Positions 21,401 through 33,034 of a stretch of 64,000 bases of DNA are shown here, piece by piece. A program made the translations under genes and the position numbers. The stretch comes from Neoscytalidium dimidiatum. Its lineage: Eukaryota > Ascomycota > Dothideomycetes > Botryosphaeriales > Botryosphaeriaceae. The DNA is taken from positions 1,488,001-1,552,000 of the forward strand of contig CM074699.1 of assembly GCA_037367355.1 (NCBI GenBank), in the 5' to 3' direction. Under the pieces are notes generated by a model, which saw only the letters and a program-made list of their open reading frames with translations, was not told the DNA's origin and did not search any database. The number at the start of each line of letters is the position of its first letter. Position 1 is the first letter of the stretch.

Positions 21401-23108
21401 ATGTCGCGCGACTCAAGTCCGCCACTTCCGAGCCTCGAGCCCCCGAGCTCGCCCCCGCTGCTTCCCCCCACCACCACCACCCGCAAGAAGCGCGCCCGCT
21501 CCCAGTCGCTGCACGAGCACCATGATTCGTCACACCACACCTCCAGCGACCCCTTTGTCTTCTCCAGCGACGACGCGCCCGAGGATGTCGAGAACTACAA
21601 CAGCCCCGTGCGCAAGAAGAGGCAGTATACCGGCACATGGTTCGCACACGGGCACAAGCCAAAGTCCGAGAGGACGCAGGCTAAATCTCATTTTTCCAGG
21701 AATCAGGACAGTGGCGTCTGGCTGCCCAGCGACTCTTCGGATGATTCGCTCATCGAGAAGCTGGCCGCTGCCAGCACCGGTCCACCGCTTTTTGGCCAGG
21801 TTGCGCGCACCAGGGAGCCTGGGGAACAGCCACCTCTTGTAGTGCGCCCGGTGCGACTTTCGGAGCGGCTGTCGATCGAGCAAGAAGCAGCTAAGGAAAA
21901 GGTCGACGCCTGCGTGGACGAGAACAATGAGAGGGTGGATCTATCGTAAGCATCCGATGCGCGACATTGTTGACACCGATACTGACTGTGGTAGTGCTTT
22001 GCAACTGCGCTCCATTTCCGATGATCTTATCTTGCCACTGGATCAGATAATTCGAGATCCAAAGATCGGCTCGGAGGCTCCGGAGGAGGACGCTTACGGC
22101 CCGTTCATCCCTTCTTTACAGCTATATCTGTCACGTAATCAGCTGCGTAGCCTGCCGGGTGCTATATGGAACCTGGAGAACCTGGGTGTCCTCAGCCTGC
22201 GCATTAACAAGCTCACCGAGATTCCCCCGGCCATTTCGAACCTCAAGAATTTGAAGGAACTGAATCTAGCCGGAAATAGGCTCAGATGGCTGCCTTGGGA
22301 GCTTCTACAGCTTGTGCCACCTAAGGGGAATTTGAGTCGTCTCAGCGTCTCCCCAAACCCATTTGTCAAAGGGCTTCCTGCGTACAGTGGGCTAGAGTTG
22401 CCGGCTGAACCCACGAAGATGGTACAGTTGGTTGACGAACTGAGGGCCGAACTGGAGGACGGTCAGTTCGAGAGCGCCGATCAGAAGGAGCAATTTGTTT
22501 GGTCGTTAAGGCTGCACGAATTCTTCCTGCAAAAGATGCAGGAGCACGCAGAGAACGCGGACCTCGCGGAGGACGCACCAACATCGCAAGCCCCATTCAA
22601 GCCCCCCGCATGGAAGCAAGAGCCCGTCTTCATAGCCTCAACATCGGTAGCCCGCATGGAATTCGACGGTCGTCTGACACCCGGCTCACCTCAGCGTCCT
22701 TCCTCGACCACGTACGAGGTCACTTCCTTCCCCGTTCCTTCCGTCGGTCACGCGCCTGCGGACGACCTCCCCGCGCCCGCGTCCCGCGTCCCGTCTCTGT
22801 TCGAGCTTTCTCTCCGTTCAGCCGCCAAAGCCGTGCCTAATACCGAAGTCCTGCGCGACCTGCTTCCCCTCGATACCCCTGCCCCTATTCTGGATGCGCT
22901 CGACGAGACCGCCAAGATCCAGCAGACGGGCGGCCAGCAGTGCTCAGTCTGCAAAAAGCAGTACATCCTCCCGCGCGCCGAGTGGATTGAGTACTGGCAC
23001 TACGTCCCGGACTCGCTTATCTGCTCCGCTGAGGATGCGTTCTTACCGTTCTTGCGACGTGCGTGCAGCTTGGGCTGCGCGGCGTCGGTTCGGGGTGGTG
23101 AGATCTGA
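21401..23108 (+). CDS. leucine-rich-repeat protein with a C-terminal cysteine motif
   Basis: Two exons (21401-21945 and 21995-23108; 49-bp intron, donor GTAAGC, branch ACTGAC) give 552 residues. Roughly the first 180 residues are disordered, Ser/Pro-rich and basic, with KKRARSQ and RKKRQY stretches that could act as nuclear signals. Then come about three canonical 23-residue LRRs (LQLYLSRNQLRSLPGAIWNL, LGVLSLRINKLTEIPPAISN, LKELNLAGNRLRWLPWEL), a helical and disordered section, and a C-terminal CSVCKKQYILPRAEWIEYWH with a later CSLGC, which may bind a metal. This order resembles fungal LRR proteins of unknown function. No transmembrane segment is visible. The exact partner or pathway is not readable. 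Start chosen for its position directly after the GC-rich leader (ATCATGTCG). Confidence 0.82.
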
Positions 23109-24771
23109 TAACGATCATGGCAATGGAGAGATGACTCTTCCTTCTTCCATCTGGATGGCGCTTTTTTTTTTTTTCTTGGGTACGTTGTGTGGATCTTTGT
23201 AAAGAGCGGTGTGCATGTCATGTCTCTTTCTTAAGACGTTGCCTATCGGCAGTGGGGCTCGTGTATTACGCTTGATTTGGGTAGCCTGGCGTCGGTGGGG
23301 TATTGGCTCATGTTCATGATATGAATATTATTCTTATTTCTGCCGCCGCTATACCTCGAGGTGAGCTTTCTTGACAAGAACCTTGCTTTCCGATTGTGTT
23401 GCTTGTGAAGATATTTGTGTTCTCTGATTGCTCAGTCGGTGTAAATTTGAGAGATACGTTCTTTGGGGATACAGACCGCCTCTGATGAGGAAGATATGGG
23501 ATTGCTCCGAACGCATTGTGGGATGAAAGTATGTAAACAGGACTCAAAAAGCGTACTATGTAAAGAGGAGGTGAGCCAAACGCGTCAAACTGGTTGCGGA
23601 ACACGGATGAGTAGTTATCCGTCACCACATGGTATTTAAGCTACAAGTCGGTTTCGGAAGTGGCACTTCCCGCAGCGGGTCCTTCGAAGAAGGTGTCCTG
23701 ACTTTGAAAGTTTGAACGGCGAACATGCTACTTTCTCACTAATAATATCCTACGTGAGAGGTAGCAGGGGAGTCTTTTTTACTTTGGCCCAGGGAATTTT
23801 GATTGGTTTGGGGATACAAACTTCCACTTTGGGATCATGAAGCGGACATGCAGGCGTCCTGTTTGACTAGCAGGTGAAATACCACAGTGCGGAGTCGGCC
23901 ATCCAGTCCTCTACAGATGGAAACTTCACGACTCAGTTGGACATACGTGATTTGTTGGTTCAGATAGATGCTTTGCAAGCTCGTGCCAACTCGAACTTCG
24001 CGCCCGAAAGTATTCGTTGCGGAAAACATGGGCGGCGACGCTTACTGGGACCGTGCTCTACGCGCCATGTTCAGCAAGGCAGTGCCCTGCACGCTGTGTC
24101 GTTCCGCGCACGTACGTCTTTCTCGCCTGGCTGAATTCTGCGACTTCACTACTATATGAGCAAGCAAAGCTTAACCGAATGCTTGTTGAGCTCATCCAAG
24201 CTTGTCTCAGCGTGTCAGCTACGATCAATACATCAGCAGCAGTAACAACACTAGAATTTGATCACGGCAAAAATGTATCGAATGTGGTAAAGAAAAATTA
24301 TTCCGCGACTTTCGGTAGGAGACCCACATTGCGCTTCGGGTGCGCGTGGGGTGACGGCAGAGACATATGGAGTGACAATTTAACACAGCCATTCACGGAT
24401 GAAGGTGGGCGAGTGCTGATAGCAAGGCACGTCTGCCTCTTTTTGTTGCAATGACTAAACAGACAGTACAAATAGCGAGTGTATTCTTCCAATTCGGATT
24501 GCCAGCAACCGCAGCATCAAAGCCTGGTGCCAGAGAAACAAAAGGCAAGATACGAAATATCAAATGCGTGAGAAAGAAGGACGGAGGGTTCAGAAGAAGC
24601 AAGACTCAGGGGGAGATACCACAGACACTCAGTCGCAGCTCTCTAGATCTTGTTCCCGTAGGGCGTCACCCAAGAAATGGCTCTATGAGTATACCGAGCA
24701 TCGCATGCTTGTTTTCCGAGCAATTGCCTGCAAACGGCCATATTCTTGCGTAACGCCAATGCTCCTTTTTG
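23109..24771. other. intergenic, no gene supported
   Basis: It holds the LRR 3' flank (T11 run near 23162) and AT-rich DNA. A short frame from 24029 with a CTLC motif (MGGDAYWDRALRAMFSK) could be an exon remnant, but nothing extends it. Confidence 0.5.
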
Positions 24772-25254
24772 TTAGAGGCTAGCTAAAGATTCCGATGTAT
24801 TAGCGAAATTCAGGCGCGGAAGTATAGCTACATACTGGAGAGCAGCATATTGACCACCCTGGAAATTTTTGTCGATGTTAATGCACTCGTTCGGAACGCC
24901 GGATGTATACGTCTTTCCTGACATCCTGGGGCACAGGGGCTCCGAGGGATACGGTGATTTCTCCCAGAGATAGACTTCAACATGTAAGCTGTCTTTATCT
25001 GTGAAGGGCTCGTCCTTCTACTCACACAGAAAGCTGCTGCCTCTGGGGTTCCAGAGGTACGACTGCCAATCATCTTTCATGGTATAGCATCTCTGATTGG
25101 TTTGGAGGTCCACGGGATCAATTCGTGAGCCCGAGCAGCCTCTGCCATTGTAGAAATCAACATGACCCCCGCCTTGAGCAAGAGCACCTGGAAGGGCAAG
25201 GAGCGACAAAGCTATGGTGATGAAGCCGTACATTGTACCACAGGCAAACTTCAA
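24772..25254 (-). CDS. small secreted protein, function unknown
   Basis: Exons 25254-25026 and 24974-24772 (51-bp intron, donor GTGAGT, acceptor GAAG) give 143 residues. Residues 1-26 form a clear signal peptide (hydrophobic core FITIALSLLALPGALA, cleavage after AQ). The mature part has four cysteines (in GRGCSG, NQRCYT, EPLCPR and NECINI), enough for two disulfides, and aromatic YLW motifs. I do not recognise the family. Small secreted cysteine proteins of this kind include effectors and antimicrobial or cell-surface proteins; no function should be assumed. The extreme C-terminus after FQGGQYAALQ is uncertain because another short intron is possible. It is isolated in gene-poor DNA, with an 11-bp minisatellite about 255 bp upstream of its start. 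Confidence 0.62.
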
Positions 25255-28200
25255 AGATGTAGGAACAGTATTCGGTCTCGAGCGATATGGGACTGCTGCG
25301 GATGTAGAGAGAAAAGATTGCTTTTAAAGAGATTTGGGGGGGACGAAACGGCCGTGGCAGTTGTCAGTTGCGACTACGTGCCAGCTTGCATAGAGGGCCG
25401 TGTTGATTCTGGATCTAGACGCAACGAAGTGAATGAGAAGCATTGTGGACGCGGAGAGTCGAATCTGGCTACACCATTGAACTCCATTCTCAGATGCCGC
25501 GAGGACTTTCCCTGTACAATCCCTGTAAAATCCCTGTAAAATCCCCGTACAATCAACCTTTTTGGAGCACGACCGCTCGGCATAATCAATAAGCTATCGT
25601 AAACAAATTCTCATCTGGAGCGTTTCCCGCAATTTGCAGGTTTTCTTTGTTGCCATAAAGCTCCGAGGTCAGTAATTTTTTCTTCGGTTGTGTTCCAGAT
25701 CTTATTAGTTTCAGCCACTCCCAGGGCTATAATTCACAAAGGCCTCCGACGTGAGCCTAAATCACATAGTACGAGTGTCATCAGAGATTCACGTGCCTGC
25801 AAGGTACAATCGATCAGCATAAAAGTTCCCCGAGATGCACTCAACACAACGATCGGAGGAACTTTTCTACTATCGCAAGCTCTGGGACTGGTAGAGCACG
25901 GTAGATGCTAGCCGAAGAAAGCCAATCAGATATCGAGTATCTGCACGGGGACTCTCGCTGACAACCTTCCAGAAAGAGATTTAGCTTCAACCGAATTAGC
26001 GGGTGGGACTTCGCAATGACACAATGCACGCTCTCCACGGAACCATGCGGGTTTGCAGACAAACATGTACCGAAATTTGCCACGAGAAAGGTAACCTGTT
26101 CAGGCTCACCTCGCAAGATGTAGCGTCCTCCCTTCGCTCCAACATTGCATCGTGATTTTATGCTTGGAAGACTTTACATCAACTCTTACGAGGAAATGCC
26201 TTAATTTCCCCGTTTTAATTGAGGAAAAAGCAGGGGGAGGACACTTGATCAAGGTAGAATCTCTATCTATTTCAGTAGAATAGCAATGGCTTCACGCGAC
26301 TTGTTTACTTTATGCTATCGCATTATTATTTCCTTTTTTAGAAGAAAGGGTTTTTCTGCGATGACCTTGCAATAGAGTTGTAATGCTATTATAACTGATT
26401 TTGTTCAATCAAGCCGGTCCCTCCACACGATTCCGAACACGCAGATCGGCGATTGTGTCAGGCTTGCCTTCCGCCAGCCATATCCTCGCGCCTCCCGTGG
26501 AAGCCCTGCGAACGAAGAAGTACCGGATCCTCCTGGATCTGAGGTTTCCTTTTCCTTTGCTTTGCCCTGCCTCCAAGCTTTTCATGGGTCAATGGACATG
26601 ATTCTGTCCATGCCGAATGGAGAGTAGTTGATGAACGATACCATTAAATTGCTCGGTTTCTATCTCTGTATCGAAACCCGACCGCCTACAGGTCTGTTTG
26701 AATTACTTATCGTGCTTACAATCAGTGTAAATTGAATTTGCTGGCTCGCAGTACTTGAGATCCCATTTCGTTTTGCTAAGACAGTGGCACTTACCTTGGA
26801 GCTCTTGCGGACAGCCGTCAACACCAACCCCAGTCCTGAGCGTGTCGGATGGCCGCGGAAATTATGAGAGTCAAGGAAGCGGTTCTGATTGTCAATTGAC
26901 ATTTTTAGACACCGCAGAGGCTTGAGCGCAACGGCGTGGCAAGCCCATGAGTGCGATATTGAAGCGGATCCTCCGGAGTGTAGATTTGCAGGCGTCGAAA
27001 GCAACGCTGAAAGGTCCAGGTTGAGCTTGAACAGCTTAGGTTTACTCACTGGGCGCTTTTGAGATGCTGAAGCCTCCCAAGGGTGTTGAAGGAGTGACAA
27101 CGAGTACCGAGAACATAACTTCACTCTATCTGAAGTTATGAGACCGCTCTGAAGGATGAGCTGAGCGAAGAGATCGCGCAGGCTTCACCCTCAGTATTGC
27201 CAGTTGCCTCTAGATCTAGTTTGTTGCATGGCTTCGGAGATCCACGAGAAGTAGAAGGTAGCGGCTGCACCACCTAATTCGTGACAAGAGCGCGGGTTGA
27301 ACTCAATGTGGTGGATGGCTCGTTCATAAGTATGAGCGAGTATGAGAGATCGACCATACTGACCACGTAGGAAACTAACGAGAGAGGGAAAAGCTTGCCT
27401 CGTCAAACTGAGAGCATATGCGATGACTCCGTAAGTGCGTGCTCACTGTTCTCTCATCATATTTCGGGGATGACTGCAGCAACAGTTTAATCAGCCGAGT
27501 ATAGTACGGCCGAAACGTCATGGACCTATGTTGATGGATCCTCTGTATGACCAGTTAGAGCAGTGCGTCTCGGCAGCGGGCCGAAGCGACATTGGTTTTT
27601 TCAAAAGGGGAGCTGAAAAGAAACTCGTGGGCCACTAAAATGGAGATACGCGGAAAGAAGTGGTCCGCAATTTCGATAAGGATATAGCAAAGACCGCGCT
27701 ACTTTGCTGTAAGGGTGTGAGAAGAGGCTGCGCGTGGTGTAGACGATTGATGTCGGGGTGATTGAGCGAGAGCGATCGAGAAGCGGGTATCGGCCTTCCT
27801 GCAGGATGTCAGCTGGAGGCAGCAGATGTCAAGACCGGAACAGCATTCCGCAAGCGCCCTTCAACACACTCGATCCAACAATGGCTCACACAGTGCTGCC
27901 CTTCCCACGTGGGTAATGGGGGCTAAGTCACCATGCGCACGCGGCGTGCTCTATACGATAATACGGCATTGGCGTAGATCACACGTGCCTATTACGGATG
28001 AATGACCCGCATCGGATGTTTTTGGCGAAGATCCCGGACATTTTTGTGCGTGCTGAGTCCCCACACTATGCAGGAATGAAAAAGATGATGCCGCGCACGA
28101 GAAGGATTCGCATGCCTGCTGGGCAACGTTCCTCTTGGCCGGCAAGTAGAGGCCAGCAACGGCGGCCCGTGCACAAATAGCCGAGTGTGAATGCCGAAAG

Positions 28201-30634
28201 GAAAGGTGAAGAATTTCGTGCGGTTGCCGTCAGGAGATCTCTCCAGCAGGCTGCCTTGATAATGATGCAGAAACGGTGACCGCAACAACGCCACAGCCGC
28301 GCTGCGGTGGTGCGACAATGTCGCGACTTGCGTCGTCCAGGAGACTGCTGCGGGCTCGCCGGCCGGCCGGGCGAACGGCATGGCCACCATGGGAGAAGGC
28401 AGTCGATGGACGTGAGCGATGATCCGCATACGGGGAACGGCGTCGCCGGATCCGATGGCAAGCAGAGAACAAGTCGATCGTCTTGGCTGTGGAAGCCCCA
28501 AGAACTCAAGCCAGCGAAGAGTGGCCGCTGACCATCGATGCACCTCTTTTTTTTTTTTTTTCTCCCCTCTTATTCCCATGTACTCTCGCAGAGGGCGCAT
28601 TCGGACGCAGCCAACCAGACCGGCAATGAAGCCGAGCCCGTGTTCGTGCCGTTCCCCTGGCCGTTCCCGCCCAGCAACCAGGTTCTAGTCTTTTTGCTTG
28701 CTCTCTCGACGTAGTGTCTCCTTGGTGCCCACACGGGCTTGCGCAAGAGAGAACACACGTCCGACCGGGCGCGCGCGCTGGTCCCGGCGCCCACTCCACT
28801 TCCTCTCTTGACAGCGGCGCTCAAACGCATCCAAACCGAATTCTGTCAAGGTGAGACAAGCAACCGGAGGATAAGAACAACAAGGGACAAGCGAAGGGAG
28901 CTGCCACGAGGCAGACAAGGATCATCCTGCCGTGCAGCCTCCCTGCGTTTTGGAACCTTTTCGACGAGCTCGCCAAGAGGACTGCATCAGCCGGGTAGTG
29001 CTCCATCAACCATGGCGTCAGAGGAAGTAAGCGAGAAGGTCGAGTTGTGGTCCACAATAATTATTGACGACGTTGGAAGTTTTGCGTGCTGTCCCGCTCT
29101 TTTTTTTTTTGTGTGTGTAGGTATTTTTGGCCCCAACACCTGCCCAAAATTATTCCCAACCCCCCCCTCGCTCAACCATGACTCGCCCGCCGTCCCCTTT
29201 CCATCCGACCTTCGGACGAACCCGCCGCCATTCCTGATCCCCAACGTCCCTTTCCTTTTCTTTGCCTGCATGGCCGCTGCAGCGCCACGGAAATCAGGAA
29301 AAGCGCCACCGCAGATCCCACACCGTTGGAGGAAGAGCTAAAGTAAGAAAAAGGAGACCGCCGCACCGCAGCTACCTTATGTGTGTTCTCTAAACAACGC
29401 TAGTGCGCAAGTCCAGAGGCTCTTGCTGCCCTGACGGGCGCTCGAGTCCGCCAGCATCCGAAGTCGGCGTCAGCGTGGGTTTAGAGAGGGGCGGGAGGGG
29501 AGGTTTCTGGTTGAAGGATTGCAAACAACACGATGGCGGCTTCGCGTATCGATAGTCTTTGCGCCGATGGGATATGCTTGTTCAGGTCTCACCCACCAGA
29601 ACAGCAAGTGAAGCGATTGCATCGCGAGGAAAGTGAGGAGGATCTCCCTTGGCTGCCCTGATTCTTGGATGCGTGGCCCTGGCGATCAGGCGTGCAGTGT
29701 GTACTGACTCGAATATACCGCGCCCAAAACGGACGCCGTGGTGTCACTCGCAACTGTCAACCCTGTGCTTTTAGCCACGAGCAGAGAAGGCACTGCCGCG
29801 CAAGGCATTCATTCTACGTTGTCATAGCATTCTGACCGCCGGATCTGATGCTCGTCGCGCATCGTTGCGACAGTTGCTGAACGAGCGCATGAAGGGTGAC
29901 GGACGATGGCTTCCAGTTTTCGTTCCCTTCAGCTGTACATGTCTGGGGTCTGGCCATATGTCTGAAGCGTGGAGAGACAGGTTGATAATATTGTGAATGC
30001 TTTGTTACTGATGAGTGTTGGGGATTAGTAAACCGTTGTTGGATGTATCGAAGGAGCCAGAGCATGTTTCGGCCTGGTGGGGAAAGCTGGGGCCCAGTCA
30101 AAAAGTTGACTGTCTGACGACGATGAGGACGACGCGCCCCCGGCCGGCTATTCTTTTTGCCCATGCTCTCGGTCCGGCTGTCGAGCGTGGCGGGAACGAC
30201 GCGCGTGGCAGACGCCTCTTTTTCTGATGAGAAAACGGTCCGGTCTGTGCTGCTAAATTCTAAATCCGTCAGCCAGGGTTATAATCCGTAAGTGGGGGAT
30301 AAATCCGTCCTCCTCGGAAGCGTATGCACATGCTTTGATGGCGGTCGCTATATCCGGCTGCTTGGCATATCATGATATTGACCCTGGTCAAAGGGGTATT
30401 AGGTATAAGCTGAGCTATGGCTGCTAGGCCGAGCGGCGACGTACACGGTCGTAGATGAGTTTTAAATAATATAAAAGAAAAATAGCACAAATGAAAGAAG
30501 AGGTATCTGGTGCCCCACCGTCTGCGCCAAAGACGCCTGAAACCCTGTGCGCGTATCCTGCATGCACAGATCAAACTCCAAGAGGTCCACCAGATTTTTT
30601 GGATAGAGTGCCACATCCGCCCATTACTTGGCCC
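25255..30634. other. 5.4-kb gene-poor region
   Basis: No frame here resembles a known family. AT-rich DNA (about 26.1-26.4 kb) passes into GC-rich DNA (about 28.0-29.3 kb) where overlapping 200-codon frames on both strands look compositional. A short ATG-led frame at 29011 (MASEEVSEKVEL) ends at a GTAAGC-like site and could be a first exon, but no continuation was found. Poly-T tracts sit near 28548 and 29100. Confidence 0.5.
25510..25553. repeat. four 11-bp tandem repeats upstream of the secreted-protein gene
   Basis: Four consecutive 11-bp units start at 25510, 25521, 25532 and 25543. The middle two are identical (CCCTGTAAAAT) and the outer two differ by one or two bases (CCCTGTACAAT, CCCCGTACAAT). 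The array lies about 255 bp upstream of the secreted-protein start. It could be a cluster of binding sites or a neutral minisatellite. Confidence 0.85.
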
Positions 30635-31966
30635 TTACACAATGCTGTCATCAGAGCGCCTCTCGTTGTTGTAACGAGGGGGTGCCGATTCCGTCACATG
30701 CGTCACTTCCACGCTCTTGCTGATGTTCAAACCCCCTGGCCTCGCACCTCCGGTGATGATATGCTCCTCAGAATCGCCGTCGCTTGCCGATTGCCACTTC
30801 TTGCTTCCGCCGCCGGTCACCGTGGTCCTAGTGCCAGAACCATCGGGACGAAGGGTATCCATGCCGTGCGAGTAGCTCGGACTGCGCACGTAGCCCTGCT
30901 TCTTCGAGCCAAGTTGGTTACCGGAGCTTCCCCAATTGGGAGTGAAGCGGCTTGGATTCGTGCGCGATGGTGTAGAGAGACCGGTCTTGTGGAGAATCTT
31001 CTGGAGAAGCGGTCGAAGAGTTGCAACGCAGGCGGCCGTCATACCGACACCAGGCTCGATAGTAGACCAAATCGCGACATCAGTAGTCTCATCTTCACTG
31101 AATGTTAGCAGAATGCCCCTTATTGATGCAGGCAGAGGCCACGGAGTGCTTACAGAGGAAGTCGTCAAAGGTCTTCAAGCTCTTGATGTAGGGGATGCGA
31201 ACGAGTGTGGCCGTGCTACCAATGGCGGCAAATCCAAGAATAATGACAACGACCATTTTGGTCTTCTTGTTCATGTGAAGATCCCACACAATGAAACCCG
31301 GAAGAATACCTTGATCCTGAGGTCAGCTCTTAATCCAGAAGTGCTGGTAGCCGAAAAGGTGCATACCGAACGTCCAATCGGCAACAGCGGCAAGAGCACT
31401 GGCGGCGTAAGTGATGTTCGCAACCGTGTCGCGCGGCAGGCAGTGCTCGTTGTTAGGCTTAATGGTCCAGAAGGTGTGGATTGGCGTGCACTGGAAAATA
31501 ACGACGAATAGGTAGGCGGTTCCGAAAACAATCGAGGCTCCGTTGAGGAAGTAGATGATCAAAATGTGCAACCTCTTGACAGCAATCCGGAGCAGGAAGA
31601 GGCCAATGGCGACCTTGAGCGTGGAAGAGGATATGACATAGAATAATTCACATATGTACCAGAACTGTGGCATGGTCAGTGGCGGTTGAAGCGGGAGGAT
31701 CTACTGTGGAGGCGTACACGTAGGGCCCTTTCTATATCTTTTGGTTCGAGTTCACTATTGCGTCGTCCGGTTCCATAGTAGACGCCTCCGAGTTGAGCGA
31801 TGAGATAGATGGTAAAGCAGGCCAGGGCCAGCATCATGACCCAGTCATCGATGCCCCAGGACTTGATCATGTAGGCGCGGACATATATACGGAGCAAGAC
31901 GACGATCCAGGCGAGGATGAAAAAGGTGGTACCAATGGCCAGCACCTGCTGGCTTCTGTCTTCCAT
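30635..31966 (-). CDS. second PTH11/rhodopsin-domain seven-helix membrane protein
   Basis: Four exons (31966-31718, 31664-31367, 31309-31154, 31092-30635; introns 53, 57 and 61 bp) give 386 residues in phase. Family blocks appear in order: IVVLLRIYVRAYMIKSWGIDDWVMM, YYGTGRRNSEL, FWYICELFYVISSSTLKVAIGLFLLRI, IFQCTPIHTFW, ADWTFGILPGFIVWDLHMNKKTK and TTDVAIWSTIEPGVGM. The introns fall inside conserved blocks, which confirms the joins. The C-terminal tail (about 130 residues) is Ser/Gly-rich and likely cytoplasmic. There is no CFEM domain. The ligand is unknown. The two PTH11-type genes in this window differ in intron positions and low sequence similarity, so they are not recent duplicates. It is flanked by gene-poor DNA on both sides. 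Confidence 0.9.
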
Positions 31967-32785
31967 GGCGGCGGTAGCGAAAGGCGGAGAGGGGCTGGGT
32001 GGAATGAGGACGAGGAGAGGAGGAGCACTTAACCACGACCTCGCCAAGGCCGGGGAGTGATGTAAGGCAGCGGGCAGGGCGTAAGGTGCAGGATCTGGCA
32101 GGGCAATAGAGGGCTTTTGGGTCCAGACGGGAGATGGTTGCAGATTAGCGCGGCCATGCTGTAGCTTTAGCCTGAGCGGAATGGCTCAGGAGGTAGGGAT
32201 CTGTGGGAAGATGCGTCGCAGGACAGGCAGGCAGAGTGGAGCGCAGCAGACAGCCAGTGGCATGGGGCGGCGGGCATTGCTGATGGCAGTCAGCAACAGG
32301 CGAAGCATGCAGCTGCGGAGCGGGCCCTCTCGAGACCAGTCCGCGGGCACCGCCGTTCCTGGCAATGGCGGGATGAGCAGGCATTCGACGAGCGAGGAAG
32401 TCTCTCCGGGGCGCGAGAAGAGCTAACCGGTTCCACGCGGGCGCGGTTGAAGGAGGGTCGGACGCAGGGGGCGCTGCCAGATCGTGCGGCGCTGGGCAGC
32501 GCGGAGATTGGTGTAGGCGATGGCAGGCGGCGAGGCATGACGCCCGAAACAGGCAACGCAGGCCCGGCACTTGCTGACCCAGCGCCCTCGCCCCGGGATC
32601 GCCTACTTGCGAAACAGTTAGCTGTGCCTGAAGATTGATAGCTTAAAGCTCCGGCCGTGCCGGCCACACCTGCTGGCCGCGTGCATGTGAACCGGTGCGC
32701 GCCCGTGTTCGTTGCAGACGCCGCGGAGGCACTCGCTGGCGTGTGACTGCAGGCGGAGAATTGCCTTTTTTTCGGCTTCTGCACA

Positions 32786-32826
32786 GCGACAGCCGCAGCC
32801 GCAGCCGCAGCAGCATCAGCATCAGC
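32786..32826. repeat. GCAGCC / CATCAG short tandem repeats
   Basis: Runs of GCAGCC units are followed by GCATCA units. They make long open frames in several phases. Confidence 0.7.
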
Positions 32827-33003
32827 GGTGCGACGGACGGGAGGAGGAGGAGCTTGTTCGTGTTCGGCTGCATCCATCAGAGTTTTCGACGTGTTTAGCG
32901 GCGGGAGCCAGTTTTGTTTTGGCGGGCAGGGCAGCGCGCCGGCCCAGATCTCAGACAGCAGCGCTCCTCTTGAGTCGCCCTCTCGCTGGCGCCCCGCAGG
33001 CTT

Positions 33004-33034
33004 CAGCACCAGCTCCAGCTCCAGCTCCAGCTCC
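33004..33034. repeat. 6-bp CCAGCT tandem repeat
   Basis: Five copies of CCAGCT occur in a GC-rich intergenic region. In one minus-strand frame they would encode Glu-Leu repeats, which explains part of a spurious 312-codon frame. Confidence 0.75.

Noticed and set aside
27992..29341. Overlapping 200-codon frames on both strands
   Set aside because: Translations show no hydrophobic pattern, domain or conserved motif, and they shadow each other.
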